Under the pieces are notes generated by a model that saw only the letters and a list, made by a program, of their open reading frames with translations, was not told where the DNA came from and searched no databases. The position numbers and the translations under genes are program-made. Shown here piece by piece: positions 60,193 through 64,000 of a stretch of 64,000 nt of DNA. Source of the DNA: Cavia porcellus (Eukaryota; Chordata; Mammalia; Rodentia; Caviidae). Location: NCBI RefSeq assembly GCF_034190915.1, contig NW_026947488.1:2056501-2120500 (forward strand), read 5' to 3'. How positions within the stretch are numbered: the stretch's first letter is position 1; every line of letters begins with the position of its first letter.

Positions 60193-60345
60193 TGAGCTAG
60201 GTGTGTTGGCACACTTCTGTAGCCCCAGTACTACAGAGGCTGAAGCAGGAGGATTGCTGGGAATTTGAGTCCAGCCTGGGCTACATAGTGAGTTCAAGGC
60301 CAGCCTGAACTACATGGGGAGACTCTGTCTCAAAAAAGAGAAAAC
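60193..60345 (+). repeat. B1 SINE
   Basis: GAGCTAGGTGTGTTGGCACA, GAGGCTGAAGCAGGAGGATT, then CTGGGCTACATAGTGAGTTC and CTCTGTCTCAAAAAAG. Confidence 0.85.
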
Positions 60346-63300
60346 AACATAAAGAACAAAAGCTAAGGTAGACGGGTAAACCTGGAGCCGGCCGAGGGCT
60401 CCTGGGCAGGTAGTGCAGAGGGTCTGTGCCCTGTGAGTGAAGCCCCACGGCAGGCAGGGGCAGGCAGCTGCTCAGGCCCCACCCTCGTCCTCGCCTCTCC
60501 TGAAGGCAGGAGCCTGGGATCCTTGGGAGGCTGTGCACGGGCAGCTGCCCTGGGGTCTCTGGCTGGTCTCATCCTCAACCTCCAGCCCCAGCTCCCATGC
60601 TTCCCCCACAAGTAGCAATGTCAGCTAAGGGCCGCGGTGCAGTTTTTGACCAAGCAGTGGCCAGCAAGGCCAACGGCTCTCGCTGCCCCACTGGGCTCAG
60701 GAGCCCGGTAAGAGGTCTAGCTGAGGGTCCTCCTGGTGTCCTGCAAGCCTGCCCTCCTCTTTGAGGACAGCACTGAGCACACCCCCAGCGGCTGCCAGAA
60801 TCAGCTCCGTGCTGGCTCCCGGTTCCTCTGCCCCATGGACCTGGATAGCAATTGTCACTCTGGCTCCCTGGAAGGATGAGGGGGCAGCCCTGACAAAAAG
60901 GATGTGGCTCCAGTCTCCCAGACCCTTTGCCCAGGTGCAAACATCCCGGTTCAAAGTCAGAGCCCTGGGATAGCCCTCGGTGCTGGTGCTAGTCCTAACC
61001 TGCTGCCGGTGTGTGGGGGCTGCAATGCACAGCAGGAAGCAGTGGGCGCCCCGATTGATTCCAGAGCCCACACACCGCACCGGGGAGCATTGCTTGGAGC
61101 CTCGAGTGCGGGAAGGTTGGTGCATAATCTCTGCAGTCACTCTGTAGACTGAGGAGTGAGAAGCAGCCTGTGTCCCCGGCACAGCCCCAATCCCCGGAGG
61201 CCAAGGCCAGGTCCATCTGAGTCAGGCGCCCGGGCTGCACTGTCCCCTCAGCTGCCCCTTTGTGGCACCGGGAGGACCGTCAGCCAGGACCCTAGCAAGG
61301 CTAGGGACCATCGGCCAGACCCCTTCCCTGCCAGGACGGCCACTCTCCATGGCTCCCAGGCTCTTGGCGCCCTGAGGCCGGGACTGAGTAGGGACCGTGG
61401 GTTGTCCAGCAAAAAGGTGGCAGAGCCAGGGAGGACAGAGAACAAGCTGCTTCCCAAGTGCCCTTTCCCGGCCCCTACTCCCAACTGGACATCCCTTGTC
61501 TGTGGGTCTGGGGTAAGGAGGCCACCTTAGGGGAGTTGGGGGGATGCCCTAGCCTGACCGACCACGCCTCTCACTGACCTGTGGGCTGGACTCTGTCCTC
61601 GTGACTGGGCTTCCCCACATGGAAGAGGGAGTGGTGGCTGGATTGTCTCAAGTCACAGGGAGACAGGAAGAGCTGCTCACTGGCCCTGGGAGCCTGACCA
61701 GTCAGCAGGGGCAAGGGTGTGCAGGGGGACAAATCCCCACCCCTGCCACCTCCCTGCGCCCACTGCCCACCTGCTGCCTCCTCCCCAGTGCAACACAGAG
61801 AGGTGGGGCAGAGTGGATGCCGTACCAGCCCTGGTGCCACTCTGCCTCTGCCCACTGCACTCACTCCTGCCACCGGCCAGTTGCTCCCCGGGCAGCTGTC
61901 GCCCGCCGGGAAGCAGTGAGCCTGGGATTAACCCTCTGGGTGCCAGGCCCTGGCTGACTCAGCACATTCCCAGGCAGCCACCCCTCCTCCTGCCCAGCCA
62001 GTGCCCTGGGAAGGCAGTCTTGAACTGGCCTGACCTGGCCGCAAGGGGGCTCAGTGGGCCCTTGGCCCAACCTCTGCACCGAGGACCTTCCCTAAAGTGA
62101 CTGTGAGAAAACAAGCAGGTTCTCAGGAGCCTAGCCAGCCTCTGGGGGAGAGAACGTCTCAGCCTGTGGTCCTCCAGGCTGTCACCATCCCCTAGTAGCT
62201 ATCCAGGGGGCCAGGGCCAGAGCACACTGCCCTGTGTGCGTGGTGGGGAGGACCTCCAGGAAACAAGGCGGGCAGGGCTGGCCGGTCACCCATTTTGGGG
62301 CTGCTGCTGCCCCAGCTGTCCCTCCCCCAGGTCATAAATCAACTCTAGCAACCCTGGGATTCCTGGATGTCTCCCACCCACCTTCGGGCTGCCCCTCCCC
62401 CAAGGAACGGGACTGCCGCCTCCGCCCCTCCCTTAGGTTGGAGAACTAACCCTGAAGTTAGGAATTTCGGGGGAGGGAAGTGGAAGGAGTCGAGGAGGGC
62501 GATTTATCCCTCAGCGCTTTCCCAACTCCGAAGAGAGCCGCCCAGCGCCTTGGGGTTTGAGATTTGCCGGCTGCCGGGAAGATGTGCCCAGGCTACAGCC
62601 TTCTGATAAGAGCTGCGAGCTCGAGACCCCCACCAGGTCCTGTTGGCCAGTACCCACGAACCTACTAGCCCCCGGCTGTCCAGGAAGTCCCTGGAGATGG
62701 GAGCCCCACGGGTCACGTGGGAGCAGGACCCAGCTGGCCACGCTCAGAGGCTGGGGGACCTGCCAGCCCCGCAGCTGCGGCCCCACCTCCATCCCCAGGG
62801 CTTTCCTCAAGCCAGTTTGGCCCCGGACACAAGGGGAGGAGACCCAAGGGCCCAAGGTGCCCCAAAACAGGCACGAAGGACCCAGTCCTGTGCTCGGCAG
62901 CTAAGTCCGAGCTGCTTCCCCAGGGTGCTGGAGCCTTTCCTGGCAGGGGTGTGGCCCTGCGCACCTGTCCAGGCCCGCAGGTGCTCTGGGCACACGAGGG
63001 CACCAATAGATGGGAAAGCGGAGCCAGAAGTTTCTTTCCTGGAGCCAGTCTGACCCATGGGGCCTTGAGCATCCCGAGGCCTCTCCCCGATTCAAGAGTA
63101 CAATGTTTTTACGTCCAACTAAGGCAGGCAGTAGCCAGAAGGGATAAATCTGACCCGCTCCCCCGGGAAGTGAGTGTGTGTGGGGGGAGGGTCCCCAAAT
63201 GGGCTCTTACTGTGCCTCCGGCGGGCGGGCCCCTCAACGGCCACACTGCGCACCACAAACGCACTTCCCCCCCTTCCACCAGAATGCCGCGACTTGGAGG

Positions 63301-63379
63301 TGGGACGGGTCGCTGGCATCTACAGGTGCCAGAAGTTAGGGAGACAAAGAGGGGAGCCGCGGGGCTGGGAGGAGGGGCC

Positions 63380-63699
63380 AAGCCGGTGCGCTGGGGCCTG
63401 AGGGCTGGGGGGAGTGCGAGGGTCCCACGAAGGACCGTGGAGACGCGGCGGCGTCCGTGGCGCTCCGCGCCGGGCCAGGGGCCAGCAGGTGCCCTTCCGG
63501 GCGGCCGGGGTCTGAAGAGTTAAGGCGGCCCGGGGCCCCTCCCCCTCCCCCACCCCTCCCCCGGGGCGCGGGGCGCGGGCTCCCGGGCGGGCCTGGGCGG
63601 GGCCTGACGTCCGCGGGCGGGCGGGGCGAGCTGAGCTCGGATCCCGGCTCCCGCGGCTCGCAGTCTCTGGAACGCGGAGACGCGGCCGCGAGCCGGAAA
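63380..63699 (+). promoter_or_regulatory. LAMA5: LAMA5 CpG-island promoter
   Basis: Dense CpG sequence from about 63.38 kb to the window end. Several GC boxes (GGGCGGGCCTGGGCGGGGCC at about 63585, GCGGGCGGGCGGGGCGAG at about 63613) flank TGACGTCC at 63605-63612, a CRE-like site. No TATA box. The transcription start should lie between about 63630 and 63690. Confidence 0.7.
63536..63562 (-). promoter_or_regulatory. LAMA5: G-quadruplex-prone C-rich tract in the LAMA5 promoter
   Basis: On the minus strand this tract has five runs of four or five G separated by single bases, about 140 bp upstream of the LAMA5 start codon. It meets the usual pattern for a stable G-quadruplex; the C strand could form an i-motif. 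Confidence 0.7.
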
Positions 63700-64000
63700 A
63701 TGGCGAAGCGCGGCGCCCCGTTCCGCGCGGGGAGCGCACGGTGCGCGGGCGACCCGCGGGGCCCGGCGCGGCTGCTGCTGGCCGGGCTGGCGCTGCTGGG
63801 CGCGGCGCGGGCGCGGGCCCCGGGCGACGGCGGCTTCAGCCTGCACCCGCCCTACTTCAACCTGGCCGAGGGCGCGCGCATCGCCGCGTCCGCGACCTGC
63901 GGCGAGGAGGCCCCGGCGCGCGGGCCCCCGCGCCCCACCGAGGACCTCTACTGCAAGCTGGTGGGCGGCCCCGTGGCCGGCGGGGACCCCAGCCAGACCA
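63700..64000 (+). CDS. LAMA5: LAMA5, laminin subunit alpha-5 (first coding exon, cut by window end)
   Basis: The open frame begins at 63700 and continues past 64000: 100 complete codons plus one base. Residues 1-40 form a signal peptide with hydrophobic core [12 protein letters not shown] at 25-36. The mature part starts the laminin N-terminal (LN) domain with [41 protein letters not shown] and ends near DPSQT, closely matching mammalian LAMA5 as remembered. The LN domain drives polymerisation of laminin-511/521 in basement membranes; full LAMA5 has about 3,700 aa, so nearly all of it lies beyond this window. The ATG has A at -3 and G at +4. The segment [13 protein letters not shown] is somewhat variable. 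Position and direction fit human synteny, head-to-head with RPS21 about 24 kb away. Confidence 0.95.
   Translation, partial: MAKRGAPFRAGSARCAGDPRGPARLLLAGLALLGAARARAPGDGGFSLHPPYFNLAEGARIAASATCGEEAPARGPPRPTEDLYCKLVGGPVAGGDPSQT

Larger units (their letters stand above)
57000..63370. other. Intergenic region upstream of LAMA5
   Basis: GC-rich, mostly unique DNA with no convincing exon. It includes the MCAT/CArG cluster, a diverged B1-dID at about 59955-60105, the purine tract and a B1 near 60.2 kb. LAMA5 enhancers may lie here. Confidence 0.5.

Overview
The window is nuclear DNA from a placental mammal, almost certainly a non-murid rodent. It has multi-exon genes with GT-AG introns, CpG-island promoters, and many short tRNA-derived ID and 7SL-derived B1 or B1-dID (ID joined to B1) retroposons. 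B1-dID dimers and young ID copies point to a squirrel-, dormouse-, beaver- or guinea-pig/mole-rat-like lineage; the species cannot be fixed from sequence alone. Gene content and order match the human 20q13.33 block GATA5 - RBBP8NL - CABLES2 - RPS21 - LAMA5, displayed in the opposite direction to the human reference.

Layout. 1-12.4 kb: intergenic DNA on the side where GATA5 is expected; GATA5 itself is not in the window. 12.5-19.4 kb (+): RBBP8NL, 12 coding exons, 731 aa, a relative of CtIP that keeps the N-terminal coiled coil, a CxxC pair and a CtBP-binding PLDLS motif. 22.9-36.2 kb (+): CABLES2, 10 coding exons, 476 aa, with an 8.8 kb first intron and a C-terminal cyclin-like region. Its promoter has two 49 bp tandem units that each join a CCAAT box to a perfect octamer. 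38.5-39.7 kb (-): RPS21, a non-coding 5'-TOP exon plus five coding exons, 83 aa. CABLES2 and RPS21 converge, with candidate poly(A) signals only about 145 bp apart. 40.3-63.4 kb: intergenic, with a dense SINE block (41.9-50.9 kb), a 128 bp minisatellite with (CA)n embedded in each unit (50.9-51.3 kb), and mostly unique GC-rich DNA after that. 63.7 kb to the end (+): first coding exon of LAMA5 (signal peptide and start of the laminin N-terminal domain), cut by the window edge.

The genes are not an operon and share no pathway. They are a conserved syntenic neighbourhood: a CtIP-like adaptor, a CDK/ABL-linked adaptor, a ribosomal protein and a basement-membrane laminin chain. I found no convincing new system. 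The most unusual signals are the CCAAT/octamer promoter of CABLES2, the RPS21 splice donor that itself supplies an alternative in-frame stop, the nested minisatellite, and several candidate cis-regulatory clusters. Exon boundaries were placed by reading phase and splice sites by eye; repeat borders are approximate. Gene names rest on remembered family sequences, not on a search.
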